From NCBI GenBank assembly GCA_036426205.1, contig WSYH01001241.1, forward strand, positions 68,843-132,842: a stretch of DNA of 64,000 bases. Direction: 5' to 3'. A model generated the notes under the pieces. The model had not been told where the DNA came from, did not search any database, and saw nothing but the letters and a program-made list of their open reading frames with translations. The translations under genes and the position numbers were made by a program. Positions 1-11,213 of the stretch are shown one piece after another. How positions within the stretch are numbered: position 1 is the stretch's first letter; each line of letters opens with the position of its first letter. The DNA comes from Ascaphus truei. Taxonomy: Eukaryota > Chordata > Amphibia > Anura > Ascaphidae.

Positions 1-690
1 ATCCCAGAGGCCGGGGAGAACACGAAGGTCACAGAGGAAACGACGTAAGCCGAGGCAGATCCAAGAGGAAGAAATTCGAATAAATTCTCCTGATAATGTT
101 ATTAATTTATCAGGTGTAGATCTTTCCTTGGATCAGCTGACGCTCTTGAACAAAGGATTAGGTTTTGCACCCACACAGAACTTTCACCTATTTCAAACTG
201 TTATAGATCTCCAAAAATTTACACGTAAACTTTCTCTAAAAAAGCTATTTGCCTCAAAAAAATCGTTTATTGGGTGCAGAAACTAATGCGGATTCTATTG
301 AATCAGTACAATCTAGTTCTACACTTAACGAGAGTTCACTAGATTTTCATGAGAATTGTGTTATTTCCGATATGGATTCTTTATTAGAGTCACAAGGAGA
401 GCCTTTAACCACACACATTCAGCCTTTTTTTGGTTCTGAAGATTCTGGTTACCGTAAGAAGTCTATATTTTGCCCCAATTACAATAGGGGCCCTTCCATT
501 ACTACATTTGAACGTTTGGTTGAACGAGATTTAAGATTACTCTCACAGAGTTTTTCATATTCCAATACTAAATCTGGTAATTTGACTTACACTGAGGTAC
601 AACAAATTGACCAAATTAAGAAAAATTTCAATATTGTGATAAAGGAAAGCATATGTAATGAAGATTGGAAGGTAGAATCGCCAAAGCCCA
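1..690 (+). pseudogene. Penelope-like element ORF fragment (N-terminal and linker region)
   Basis: Conceptual translation gives the part of a PLE protein that precedes the RT core. One frame (about 65-248) reads through INLSGVDLSLDQLTLLN and TRKLSLKKLF; a frameshift near 248 leads into an open stretch at 249-728 containing YRKKSIFCPN and FERLVERDLRLLSQSF. The same blocks occur in order in the PLE copies at 35214-37760 (minus) and 42346-44397 (plus), which supports the family call. The piece ends after the residues IVIK, just before the RT segment KADKGGA seen in the other copies, and then joins inverted terminal-repeat DNA. The window edge cuts the left side. Seen: the motifs and the frameshift. 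Known: PLE proteins join an RT to a C-terminal GIY-YIG endonuclease. No function is expected. Confidence 0.75.
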
Positions 691-711
691 AAAAATTGCA
701 CCATCATCAGC
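646..711 (-). repeat. PLE terminal-region scrap at an inverted junction
   Basis: The stretch reading agcatatgtaatgaagattg and onward recurs in reverse complement at 10005-10075 and 17513-17562. It therefore belongs to a PLE terminal (pseudo-LTR) region placed head-on against the preceding coding fragment. Such junctions are common where PLE insertions invert their own ends. Confidence 0.5.
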
Positions 712-799
712 TCACCAGTGGGGGCTAAAAAAGTTTTATTAAGATACTAAATGAAAATAAGGAAACAAACAAAAACTAATACATAACAACCCTACTCGC

Positions 800-840
800 G
801 TTTCAGGCTCCTCAAGCCCTTTCTCAAGGGGGATAATGGG
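800..840 (-). ncRNA. Degenerate hammerhead-like motif in PLE 3' region
   Basis: The minus strand reads ccttgagaaagggcttgag then gagcctgaaacgcgagtag. It has a potential stem II (AGGGC with GAGCCT) and a GAAACGCG block resembling the hammerhead GAAA and palindromic stem III, but the CUGANGA box is altered. Probably inactive. Confidence 0.3.
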
Positions 841-1399
841 GATTGAAGATACATCTGATATATATAGCCCCTCCTATTCAATTAACACGCGCTGGAATGG
901 ATTGATATTACATTGATTGCTAACTTTAACATCTTATATGCCTGTGGATATTAAGATGACCAATGAATATTATAGGAACATACCAAAATGCTTAATAATA
1001 ATCAAAGTGATTAAAGATAAACAATTCAATAATTAACAAAAACGGATTAAAAAAACAATTCTTATGTTTGAGTATTTTCTCAGTGGTGCAATCCCATATA
1101 ATAGTGATAACATTTATAAAGAGACATGTGTAGTCCATTAAATACAAAGGGAAAAGGGGGGGGGGAGGAATTATAACAGGGATTGTGGTTGGAATGATTG
1201 GATAACAAAGGTAATCAGCCATCATAAAATAATGCTTATGTCTATACGACAAATAATCACATAATCACAAGTGATTGCTTTGAAATGAACAACAAGATTA
1301 CCAAACAATGTAGTCACAACAAAGACAGATGCTGGATAGAAAAACAGATTTAAATATTCATAAACATTAGCAATTGTATCTAAAGTAATGAACATGTTA

Positions 1400-1880
1400 A
1401 AGAAATATTTAGTCCCACTCTGTATTCAACCCTTTAGGAATTAATGTATCGAGTGTAAAATCCAGTGGGCCTCTCTACGGTAAAGTGTATTAATTCTGTC
1501 ACCGCCCTGTAATGTATGGGGACTTGATCAATTGCTATCATTGAAGTTTGTTAAGGAACCATCTTGGCAATCACTAAAATGTTTTTGATACAGGATGTAT
1601 CTCATCTTTTTTAAGTATTAATCGCAATGCTCGAGAATTCTCAATTTAAAACTTTGTCGTTAGACCTATATATTTTTTGACAACCGCAATTCAGCATTAG
1701 ATCACAAACTCTGTTCTACAATTTATGAACATGGGAAGTTATAAGATCTCGTACTGTCAATGTTGGTAAAAATTGTGGATTTCGTAACATATTTGCAAAT
1801 TTTACATACAGCGCCCACATGCAACTCCTTTAATCTAGGAAAAATTTCTTTTTTGTAATTGATATGTTCTTTTTAATTAC
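1400..1880 (-). pseudogene. PLE copy A, GIY-YIG endonuclease remnant
   Basis: Reading the minus strand in mixed frames gives a cysteine-containing segment (MWALYVKFANMLRN), a piece like HFSDCQDGSLTN and the end block LDFTLDTLIPKGLNTEWD. The last matches the C-terminus at 49741-49956 (FSLDTLVPAGIIVDWEL). In PLEs the GIY-YIG domain follows the RT and nicks the target. Several stops and shifts rule out a working enzyme. Confidence 0.55.
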
Positions 1881-2241
1881 ACTGGGGGCTACAATATTTC
1901 CTATTGTTTGTGATCTTTGAAACAACAATCTGGGTCTCGTGGTGGTAATGCTCTGAGCAAGGGGTCAATGGTTATATAGACACTGTTGATTTACAATTTT
2001 CGAATTGCTTCAGCTTGCCTACTGTATTTCGTAATGAAATATGGGGTGTCTGTGTTTGTGTTATTTTTCTCTCTAGAGATATTACTATCAGTAAATCTAT
2101 TAGTACTTGTTCTGTTGATCTATTGATCATCCCCTCTCTATTTTGTTGAGTGCATTTTGATATGCTTCTTGAAGATTGGTTTTTGTATATCCTCTAGCGA
2201 GGAAACATGGGTTAGCTCGATTGATCTTTTATGAAAATCTT

Positions 2242-3791
2242 CTAAATTAGAGCAATTCCTCCTAAGACGAATGAATTGCCCATAGGGTATCCCCTTAATG
2301 AAGTACGACTATGTGCATGCTGACTCTGCATGTAGCAGGTATTTTTGGCATTATCCTTGCGGAAAATGTCAGTATGAATCCATTGGCCCAACCTACATAA
2401 TTTCAAATCAAGGTAGTGTATAAAAGTGGAGTGATGGTGTGATGTGAAGTGTAGATTAAACTTTTTAGTGTTAATGAAATTAATAAACAATTGCAGTTCT
2501 TCCACCGTCCCGCTCCAGATGATCGTAAGTCATCAATGAAGCGGCGGTAGAAGTGTATGTGGTCCCGAAAGGGATTGCTATCTCCAAACACGTGGTCGCT
2601 TCCCACCAACCCATGAAAAATTCGCATAGGAAGGTGCGAAGCAGGTGCCCATAGCGGTCCCACGTGTCTGAGGTAGCAAGTGCCAGAAAATAGGAAATAA
2701 TTATGTGTAAGCAGAAAGTGTATACACAAGTAAAAGGCAGTGTGATGGTGATAGTGATGGTTCTAAATCTAAAAAGTGTCCTCGTGCTAATATACAGTAC
2801 CGTGTGCATGCGAAATAATGGAATACAGTAAGAACATCTAAAGTGACCCACAAAAAATCAGGTGACCAGTGATAATCTTGAAATAAAGTGAGAAGATGTA
2901 CTGTCTAATAGTGAGAGGGTAAGGTGTGCACAATGGATTGCAAATAATACTATGAAATGGATAGTGTTCACCCAGTGCCCCTATACTCGAAACTATTGGA
3001 CGCCCTGGTGGTGTTTCTAACGAATTGTGTACTTTAGGTAGGTGGTGGAACACGGGAATGATTGGGTGCTGGCATTGTAGATAGTCCAACTCTTTAGGAG
3101 ATAACAAACAAAGGTCCTTTCCCACTTCTAACAACTCATTAAGTTCTGATAGAAATTTTCTCGTTGGGTCAGAGGGTAAAATGTCATAGTATGTGTTATC
3201 ATTTAATTGTCTGAACGCTTCAGTTTGATAATAGATATAGTCCATAACTACGACTGCGCCACCTTTATCCGCTTTTTTAATTACTATGTTCTCGTTATTT
3301 TTGAGGGTGGATAGCGCATGTCTAAGTTCTGGACTAAGATTATCTCTGTTGTTAGGTTTGACTGAGAATTGTATACCCTTTGACAAAAGGAGAAAATCTC
3401 TCTGAACTGCTTGGCTAAATAATTCAATGGCTGTCCCTCTCGCATTATCTGGAATAAACTTAGATTTGTTGTGTAATCCTGATGGTTTCCTACCCAGGAA
3501 GTTCAGACTTGGATCATGTGATGTAACATTTTCTTCTAACAATCCTTTCATATCATTTAGAGAACAATGTTCCTTAAAGGTAAGTTGGTTGTTGATGTCA
3601 AAAAGTTTAACACTAGAATCATCATCTCTGTTGACATCAATCTCAGTGACTCCGATCCCTCTATCCACGTTGATATCTCTCTGTTTAAAAAATCTTTTTA
3701 ATGAAAGTTTTCTAATAAATTTAAATAAATCAACTGTAGTGGAGAAAAGGTCAAAATCTTTATCAGGAGAAAACGTTAAACCCAGTTCCAA
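2242..3791 (-). pseudogene. PLE copy A, reverse transcriptase segments
   Basis: The 317-codon segment 3791-2838 reads ELGLTFSPDKDFDLF, IVIKKADKGGAVVVMD and FHHLPKVHNSLETPPGRP, the conserved start of a PLE RT. The remaining RT is spread over three overlapping frames (2851-2480, 2729-2403, 2505-2242), showing FLLTHNYF-like, FYRRFIDDL and HYLDLKL motifs, so at least three frameshifts are present. FIDDL is the counterpart of the catalytic motif C aspartates. The copy is a broken relative of the RTs at 18010-19533 and 35214-36176. Confidence 0.75.
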
Positions 3792-3856
3792 AACCTGTAA
3801 CTCAGATCTCGTGAGTACATGTTTAGACAGATTTATTATATTGGTCTCGTCAATAT

Positions 3857-4291
3857 TTATTGTCGTCTCTTTTTCGTTGGTTGTCCCCCTATGTTTGGCT
3901 TTGGATTTATATCTCCTCTTTCTTCGTTTTTTGACCTAGTTTGGCGTTTAGATACAGTATTTGGATTACTGTGTGTGTGTCTTGTAACAGGAGCTTCTTC
4001 AGTAGAAGAGGCCAGGGAATCATAATCAGAAAAAGACACCCCGTGTGTACCTGACTCATTGTCTGTTGTATCAATGTCGGTAGTATCTCTATCATACTGT
4101 CTACTAGATTGTTGTTGTTCTTGTGCTTTTTTCAGGATAGATTTAGTCGGTTTATTTTGTTTATGTTTTTGGGCTGTATAGTCACCAGATTGTTTTTGGA
4201 CTGTTTTAGGCATAGGTTGTGTTTTCTGCCATAGATAGACTTGATTACATTCGTAATCAAGTCTATCTCTGTCATTAAACACAAAAAACAA
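3857..4291 (-). pseudogene. PLE copy A, N-terminal ORF segment
   Basis: An open frame of 144 codons on the minus strand, rich in K, Q, D, T and S. It contains LDYECNQVYLWQK, which matches MDYERNQVYMWQK in copy D (37139-37423), placing it at the PLE N-terminus. It ends in a basic tract (QPTKKRRQ) that could be a nuclear localisation signal; that role is inference. A frame change just downstream separates it from the RT part at 3791-2838. No catalytic motif is visible. Confidence 0.6.
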
Positions 4292-5116
4292 AACTGTGCG
4301 CTACTACCTAACTACCTATAAAGTTTAAATGTATAAATATATACAGTGCAGTGACTATACCATCAATTTAGTGATAAAAAATTTATAAAAAATTAAACCA
4401 CAACTCCCACAGTGAGATAATTATACATTAAATAATAAGTGCCACATAACCGTGTTGGGGATAATGGCGTCTGCAGCTGTAAACGCAGGGGTGGCTCAGC
4501 ACCCCACACATACTAAGAGAATGGAAACAAAAGAAAACAGCGCACAACGCCAAATAGTGAAGCAAATTCAACAATATATTATAGAATTAAAAAGGGGGTA
4601 ATATATCTGCGTACATGAAAAAAGTTGGTAAAAGGCATGTAGTGTGTATCACACTGTTTACCACTCGGCAGCTGTTAGCTGTAGATTCAGGTGCTTGCTT
4701 CCCTCTGCTGCTGCAGCTCAGTTGATTCTGGGGCAGGACGTCAGTCTTTTCACTCCCAAGGGGATTTCCCTTCATGCAGCCAGGTTCAGCAGCTGGTACT
4801 GGGGCTCGGTGAAATCGCTCCTGCTTCCTGGCCGATATGAAGCTGCTCCTGTACCTCGGCAGGTGTATCCTCTGCACAGAGGTTAAAACGCAGCTTGCTG
4901 GGGTGTCCTCAGCATGCCACGATGCCGCTCCGTCGCGGGACGCTGTGTAATGGCGTCACTGTCTACACAGCAGTGGTGGATTCAATAGGGAAGTTTGAAC
5001 AGTCTTACAAAGTCTCTCACAAGTGTCCAAAACAGTACACAGGATGAAATAAAAACAGGACAGGCCAATACATAGACAAAGGCCAATGTAAGCAGATATA
5101 AGGCAATAGAATGTTA

Positions 5117-5153
5117 CATCCAACTAGTTTCGTAGAATTAACTACTTCTTCAG
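5117..5153 (-). ncRNA. Hammerhead ribozyme motif (PLE terminal repeat)
   Basis: On the minus strand the order is CTGAAGA, a stem II of GTAG/CTAC with loop TTAATT, GAAA, then ACTAGT followed by T. This matches the hammerhead core CUGANGA - stem II - GAAA - stem III - UH. Stem III is the palindrome ACUAGU, which suits pairing between two RNA copies. PLE terminal repeats are known to carry hammerheads. A clean duplicate lies at 10391-10425. Confidence 0.7.
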
Positions 5154-5316
5154 GGAATAATTAGGCCATTACCCAGAGGTCTTAAATACCTCACATAGAT
5201 ACCTTATTGGTCAACCAATTAGGGATAGACCAATCATCTATAATAGGTAATGGTCTGCGTGATAGGGAAGATGTGTAGTTTACTTTTAAAACAACAACTT
5301 TATTAACAGAAAAACG

Positions 5317-5323
5317 NNNNNNN
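5317..5323. other. Assembly gap (7 N)
   Basis: Seven unresolved bases lie in an A-rich stretch close to the centre of the giant palindrome. Confidence 0.99.
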
Positions 5324-5340
5324 AAAAACAAAAAAAAAAA

Positions 5341-5425
5341 CCTATTTATATAAACTTACATATAGACAAAACCTAGCATAATGCTTATGCTAGGTTTTGT
5401 CTATATGTAAGTTATATTAAATAGG
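5341..5425. repeat. Hairpin at palindrome centre
   Basis: 41-base arms (5341-5381 and 5385-5425) are complementary with only a few mismatches and close on a tgc loop. This is the turning point of the giant inverted repeat. Confidence 0.9.
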
Positions 5426-5426
5426 T

Positions 5427-8400
5427 ATTGTTTTTTTTTTTTTGTTTTTTTGTAATAAAGTTGTTTGTTTAAAAGTAAAAATACACATTTTCCTATCACG
5501 CAGACCATTACCTATTATAGATGATTGGTCTATCCCTAATTGGTGTGACCAATAAGGGATCTATGTGAGGTATTTAAGACCTCTGGGTAATGGCCTAATT
5601 ATTCCTGAAGAAGTAGTTAATTCTACGAAACTGTAGATTGAGACATTCTATTGCCTTATATCTGCTACATTGGCCTTTGTCTATGTTTGGCCTGTCTGTT
5701 TTTATTTCATCTGTGTGCTGTTTTTGGACACTTGTGAGAGACTTTGTAAGACTGTTCAAACTTCCTATTGAATCCACCACTGCTGTGTAGACAGTGACGC
5801 CATTACACAGGTCCACGCGACGGCAGCGCATGTGCACCGCTGAGGGCACCCCAGCAAGCTGCGTTTTAACCTCTGGCGAGGATACACCTGCGAGGTACAG
5901 AGCAGCTTCATATCGGCCAGGAAGCAGGAGCGATTTCACCGAGCCCCACGTACCAGCTGCTGAACTGGCTGCATGAAGGGAAATCCCTTGGGAGTGAAAA
6001 GACTGACGTTGCCCAGCATCAACTGAGCTGCGCAAGCAGAGGGAAGCAAGACACCTGAATCATACAGCTAACAGCTGCCGAGTTGTAAACAGTGTGATAC
6101 ACACTACATGCCTTGTACCAACTTTTTTATGTACGCAGTATATTACCCCCTTTTAATTCATAATAATTGTTGAATTTGCTTCACTATTTGGCGTTGTGCG
6201 CTGTTTTCTTTTGTTTCATTCTCTTAGTGTGTGTGGGGTGCTGAGCCACCCCTGCGTTTACAGCTGCAGACGCCATTATCCCCAACACGGTTATGTGGCA
6301 CTATTATTTAATGTATAATTATCTCACTGTGGGAGTTGTGGTTTAATTTTTATAATTTTTATCACTAAATTGATGGTATAGTCACTGCACTGTATATATT
6401 TATACATTTTTTAAACTTATAGGTAGTTAGGTAGTAGCGCACAGTTTTGTTTTGGTGTTTAATGACAGAGATAGACTTGATTACGAACGAATCAAGTCTA
6501 TCTATGGCAGAAAAAACAACCTATGCAAAACAGTCCAAAACAATCTGGTGACTATACAGCCCAAAAACATAAACAAAATAAACCGACTAAATCTATCCTG
6601 AAAAAGCACAAGAACAACAACAATCTAGTAGACAGATGATAGAGATACTACCGACATTGAACAACAGGACAATGAGTCAGGTACACACGGGGTTGTCTTT
6701 TTCTGATTTATGATTCCCTGCCTCTTCTACTGAAGAAGCTCCGTGACAAGACACACACACAGTAATCCAAATACTGTATAAACGCCAAACTAGGTACAAA
6801 ACACGAAAGAAAAGAGGAGATATAATCCAAAGCCAAACATAGGGGGACAACCAACGAAAAAAGAGACGACAATAAATATGTGACGAGCACCAATATAATA
6901 AATCTGTCTAAAATGTACTCACGAGATCTGAGTTACAGGTTTGGAACGGGGTTAACCGTTTTTCTCTGATAAAGAATTTTGACATTTTCTCCACTACAGT
7001 TGATTTATTTAAATTTATTAGAAAACTTTCTAAAAAGATTTTTTAAACAGGAGATATCAACGTGGAAGAGGGATCGGAGTCACTGAGATTGATGCACAGA
7101 AGATGAGATTCTAGTGTTAAACTTTTTGACATCAACAACCAACTTACCTTTAAGGAACATTGTTCTCTAAATGATATGAAAGGATTGTTAGAAGAAAATG
7201 TTACATCACATGATCCAAAGTCTGAACTTCCCGGGAGGAAAACCATCAGGATTACACAACAAATCTAAGTTTATTCCAGATAACGAGAGGGACAGCCATT
7301 GATTATTTAGCCAAGCAGTTGAGAGATTTCTCTCTTTTGTCAAAGGGTATACAATTCTCAGTCAAACCTACAACGAGATAATCTTAGTCCAGAACTTAGA
7401 CATGCGCTATCCACCCTCAAAAATAACGAGAACATAGTAATTAAAAAAGCGGATTAAAGGTGGCGAGTCGTAGTTATGGACTATATCTATTATCAAACTG
7501 AAGCGTTCAGACATATTAAAGATAACACATACTATGACATTTTACCCTCTGACCAACGAGAAAATTTCTATCAGACTTAATGAGTTGTTAGAAGTGGGAA
7601 AGGACCTTTGTTTGTTATCTCTAAAGAGTTGGACTATCTACAATGCCAGCCACCCAACATTCCCGTGTTCCAACACCTACCTAAAGTACACAATCGTTCA
7701 AACACCACCAGGGCGTCCAATAGTTTCGAGTATAGGGGCATGTGGTGAACTATACATTTAACATAGATTATTATTTGCAATCCATTGTGCACACCTTACC
7801 CCTTCACCTATTAGACACGTCACATCTCTCTCACTTTATTTTCAATATATCACTGGTCACTTGATTTTGTGGGTCACTTTAGATGCTTCTTCACTGATCT
7901 ATATTTCGCATGACACGGTACTGTATATTAGACGAGACACTTTTTAGATTTAGACCATCACTATCACCCCTACACCGCCTTTTACTTGATGTATAACACT
8001 TTCTTGCTTACACATAATTATTTCCTATTTTCTGGCACTTGCTACCTCCAGACAGTGGGACCGATATGGGCACATGCTTACCTTCCTATTGCGAAATCCT
8101 TTTATGGGTTGGTGGGAAGCGACCACGTGTTTGGAGATAGCAATCCCTTCGGCACCACATACACTTCTACCGCCGCTTCATTGAGATTACTGATCATCTG
8201 GAGCGGGACGGTGGAAGAACTGCAATTGTTTATTAATTTCATTAACACACAACACGTTTAATCTACACTTCACATCACACCATCACTCATTTTTAAACAC
8301 TACCTTGATTTGAAACTTTATGTAGGGTTGGACCAATGGATTCATACTGACATTTTCCGCAAGGATATGCCAAAAATACCTTCGCTACATGCAGGCAGTG

Positions 8401-10010
8401 CACATAGTCGTACTCTCATTAAGGGGATACCTATGGGCAATTCATTCGTCTTAGGAGGAATTGCTCTAATTTAGAAGATTTTCATAAAAGATCAATCGGC
8501 TAACCCAATCTTCCTCGCTAGAGATATACAAAAACCAATCTCAGAAGCACTATCAAAATGCACTCCAACAAAATAGAGAGGGGGATGATCAATAGATTCA
8601 ACAGAACAAGTACTAATAGATTTACTGATGTAATATCTCTAAGAGAGAAAAATACCAAACACAGACACCCCATATTTCATACGAAATACAGTAGGCAAGC
8701 TGAAGCAATTCGAAATATGTGCAAATCAACATTGGTCTATTATTACCATTGACCCCTGCTCCGGAGCATTACCACCACGAGACCCAGATTTGTTTCAAAG
8801 ATCACAAACAATAGGAAATATTGTAGCCCCCAGTGTAATTAAAAAGAACATATCAATACAAAAAAAGAATTTTTCCTAGATTAAAGGATGTTTTGCATGT
8901 GGGCGCTGTTAAATTTGCAAATATGTTACGAAATCCCAATTTTTACCAAACATTGACAGTTACGAGATCATTATAAACTTCATTCAAAAATTGTAGAACA
9001 GAGTTTGTGATCTAATGCTGATTGCGGTTGTCAAAAAAATATATAGGTCTAACGAACACGCGTTTTAATTGAGAATTCGAGCATATGCGATTAATACTTA
9101 AAAAAGATGAGACACATCCTGATATCAAAACATTTTAGTGTATGCCAAGTGGTTCCTTAACAACTTCAGTGCATAGCAATTGATAAAGTCCCATACATTA
9201 CAGGGGCGGGCGTTGAAGAATTAAGACACTTTACCGTAGAGAGGCCACTGGATTTTTACACGATACATTATTCCTAAAGGGTTGATATACAGAGTGGGAC
9301 CTTAAATATTTCTTAACATGTTCATTACTTTAGATCAAATTGCTAATGTTTATGATATTTAATCTGGTTGTTTCTATCCAGATCTGTCTTTTGTTGTGAC
9401 TATATTGTTTGGTAATATTGGTTCATTTAAAAGAATCACTTGGATATGTGATTATGTGCGTATAGACATAAGCATTATTTTATGATTGCTACATGACTAC
9501 TTGTTATCCAATCATTCCACCCAATACCCTTGTATAAGTTCCTCCACCCCCCTTCCTTGTATTATGGACTACACACTAGTCTCTTTATAAATTTTATCAA
9601 TATATTATGGGATGTGCACAACTGAGAAAATACTCAAACATAAGATTGTCGTTTTTTTAAGTCGTTTGTGTAATTATATGAATTGTTTTATCTTAATTCA
9701 CTTTGATTACTTATAAGCATTTTGGTATGTTCCTATAATATCATTGGTCATCTTAATATCCACGGCATATAGAGTTAAAGTTAGCCAATCAAGAAGTGTA
9801 ATATCAATCCCTTCCAGTGCGTGTTAATTGAATAGGAGGGGCTAAAATATCAGATGTACTCTCAATCCCCTTATCCCCCTTGAGAAAGGGCTATGAGGAG
9901 CCTGAAACGACGTAGGGTTGTTATGTATTAGTTTGTTTGTTTGCTTTCCTTTATTTTTTTTAGTATTTAATAAAACTTTTTTAGCCTCCACTGGTTAGTC
10001 GTGTGTGCAA
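5427..10010 (+). mobile_element. Penelope-like element, copy B (plus strand, right palindrome arm)
   Basis: Reverse-complement counterpart of copy A. It holds the terminal region (5450-6450), N-terminal segment (6460-6900), RT remnants (7030-8500), GIY-YIG remnant (about 8830-9320) and 3' end (to about 10010, just past aataaaacttttttagcc). Indels relative to copy A occur throughout, many at single-base runs, and its reading frames are shorter. It may be a true old insertion or low-quality sequence of copy A. Confidence 0.7.
6460..9320 (+). pseudogene. PLE copy B coding remnant
   Basis: Fragments match copy A in order: RLNELLEVGKDLCLLS and PPGRPIVSSIGACGE at 7534-7761, THNYFLFSGTCYLQ and WSGTVEELQLFINFIN at 7986-8261, and the zone equivalent to the RT tail and finger region at 8558-8752. 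At least six frame changes are needed to follow the protein. The RT box ADKGGA is damaged near 7450 (reads KKAD then a stop). Nothing here should be translated. Confidence 0.65.
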
Positions 10011-10215
10011 CTTTTTTTGGGTTTGGCGGATTCTATCTTACGTCCACTCTTCATTACATGTTTCCTTATCACAATATTGAAATTTTTTTTATTGGCTCAT
10101 TTGTTGTTACCTCTGGGTAGTCAAATTACCATATTAGTTTGGAGATATGAAAAACTTGTGAGAGTAATCTTAAACTCCTCGTCAACCACAACGTTCAAAT
10201 GTAGTAAGGAGGGAC

Positions 10216-10531
10216 CATTTTTTTTTTTCGTTTTTCTGTTAATAAAGTTGTTGTTTTAAAAGTAAACTACACATCTTCCCTATCACGCAGACCATTACCT
10301 ATTATAGATGATTGGTCTATCCCTAATTGGTTGACCAATAAGGTATCTATGTGAGGTATTTAAGACCTCTGGGTAATGGCCTAATTATTCCCTGAAGAAG
10401 TAGTTAATTCTACGAAACTAGTTGGATGTAACATTCTATTGCCTTATATCTGCTTACATTGGCCTTTGTCTATGTGTTGGCCTGTCCTGTTTTTATTTCA
10501 TCCTGTGTGCTGTTTTGGACACTTGTGAGAG
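10216..10531 (+). mobile_element. PLE terminal-repeat fragment
   Basis: Nearly identical to the reverse complement of 5020-5316, without the indels seen in the palindrome's right arm. It ends abruptly at gagact/agtcc, where gypsy pol sequence begins. It contains the best hammerhead motif of the window. Confidence 0.75.
10391..10425 (+). ncRNA. Hammerhead ribozyme motif (PLE)
   Basis: CTGAAGA at 10392-10398; stem II GTAG (10400-10403) with CTAC (10410-10413) around loop TTAATT; GAAA at 10414-10417; self-complementary ACTAGT at 10417-10422; T at 10423 as the cleavage-site base. A short GG/CC stem I is possible with bases just 5' of the core. All core bases fit the hammerhead consensus. Stem III is too short for a stable monomer, so a dimeric mode is inferred. 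Confidence 0.72.
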
Positions 10532-10532
10532 A

Positions 10533-11213
10533 CTAGTCCTGTCCCGCCTTCGGGAGAACAACCTCTATGCTAAGCTAGAGAAATGTTCTTTTCATCTTTC
10601 TTCCATTCCCTTTCTTGGATATATTATTTCTAGCACTGGCTTCTCTATGGACCCAGTCAAACTCAAGGCTGTCTTAGAATGGCCACAACCCACTTCCCTG
10701 AAAGCCATACAGCGATTCTTGGGATTTGCGAATTACTATCGTAAATTCATCAAGAATTTTTCTTCTACCGTGGCCCCCATTACTGCCCTCACCAAAAAGG
10801 GAGCTAACACAGCAGTCTGGTCTCCTGTAGCTCTCCAAGCTTTCGACTCCCTCAAAAAATCTTTTGCTTCTGCTCCTATTTTGCATCACCCTGACCCCGG
10901 GCTTCCCTTTACCCTAGAGGTAGACGCATCCGATGTCGGTGCTGGCACCATTCTCTCTCAGAGACAGTCCCCACAAGCCAAACTTCATCCCTGTGGGTTC
11001 TTTTCAAAAAAAAATTCTTCGGCAGAATGGAACTATGACGTCGGAAACAGAGAGCTCCTGGCTATTAAACTCGCCCTTCAGGAATGGAGACATCTTCTGG
11101 AGGGAACGGAGACCCCCATTTCGATCTTTACTGATCATAAGAACTTACTCTACATTGAGAGTGCACGTCGCCTTAAGGCGCGTCAGGCTCGATGGTCTCT
11201 TTTTTTTTGTTGA
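10533..11213 (+). pseudogene. Gypsy pol: RT C-terminus and RNase H
   Basis: An open frame from the junction at about 10533. It reads [20 protein letters not shown] (the end of a gypsy RT), [15 protein letters not shown], then the RNase H region with [36 protein letters not shown] and [17 protein letters not shown]. The catalytic YxDD part of the RT lies upstream of the break and is absent. The frame ends in a run of nine T (11200-11208): with one T fewer it would continue into the next ORF, so the stop is a run-length frameshift or a sequencing error. Confidence 0.85.

Larger units (their letters stand above)
712..5316 (-). mobile_element. Penelope-like element, copy A (minus strand)
   Basis: A long degenerate PLE read on the minus strand. 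From right to left it contains a terminal region (about 5316-4300) carrying a hammerhead-like motif, an N-terminal ORF (4291-3857), RT segments (3791-2242), a GIY-YIG remnant (about 1880-1400) and a 3' UTR ending near 712 with AATAAA-like and T-rich DNA. The terminal region recurs at 10216-10531 and, rearranged, at 12967-13500, as expected of PLE pseudo-LTRs. It forms the left arm of the giant palindrome. Frameshifts and stops make it non-coding as it stands; some may be assembly errors. Confidence 0.75.
490..10215. repeat. Giant inverted repeat (about 4.9 kb per arm)
   Basis: Left arm 490-5381 and right arm 5385-10215 are reverse complements along essentially their whole length. Examples are 4260-4350 against 6380-6480, 3420-3560 against 7180-7310, and 720-860 against 9850-9990. 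The arms differ by many single-base indels and substitutions. The loop is three bases (tgc, 5382-5384). The 7-N gap lies inside the left arm. After 10215 the sequence jumps back to a clean copy of the arm's inner end (10216-10531). Confidence 0.9.

Noticed and set aside
3427..3939. 170-codon plus-strand frame opposite PLE coding
   Set aside because: Antisense shadow of the PLE RT N-terminal part, whose minus-strand reading has family motifs.
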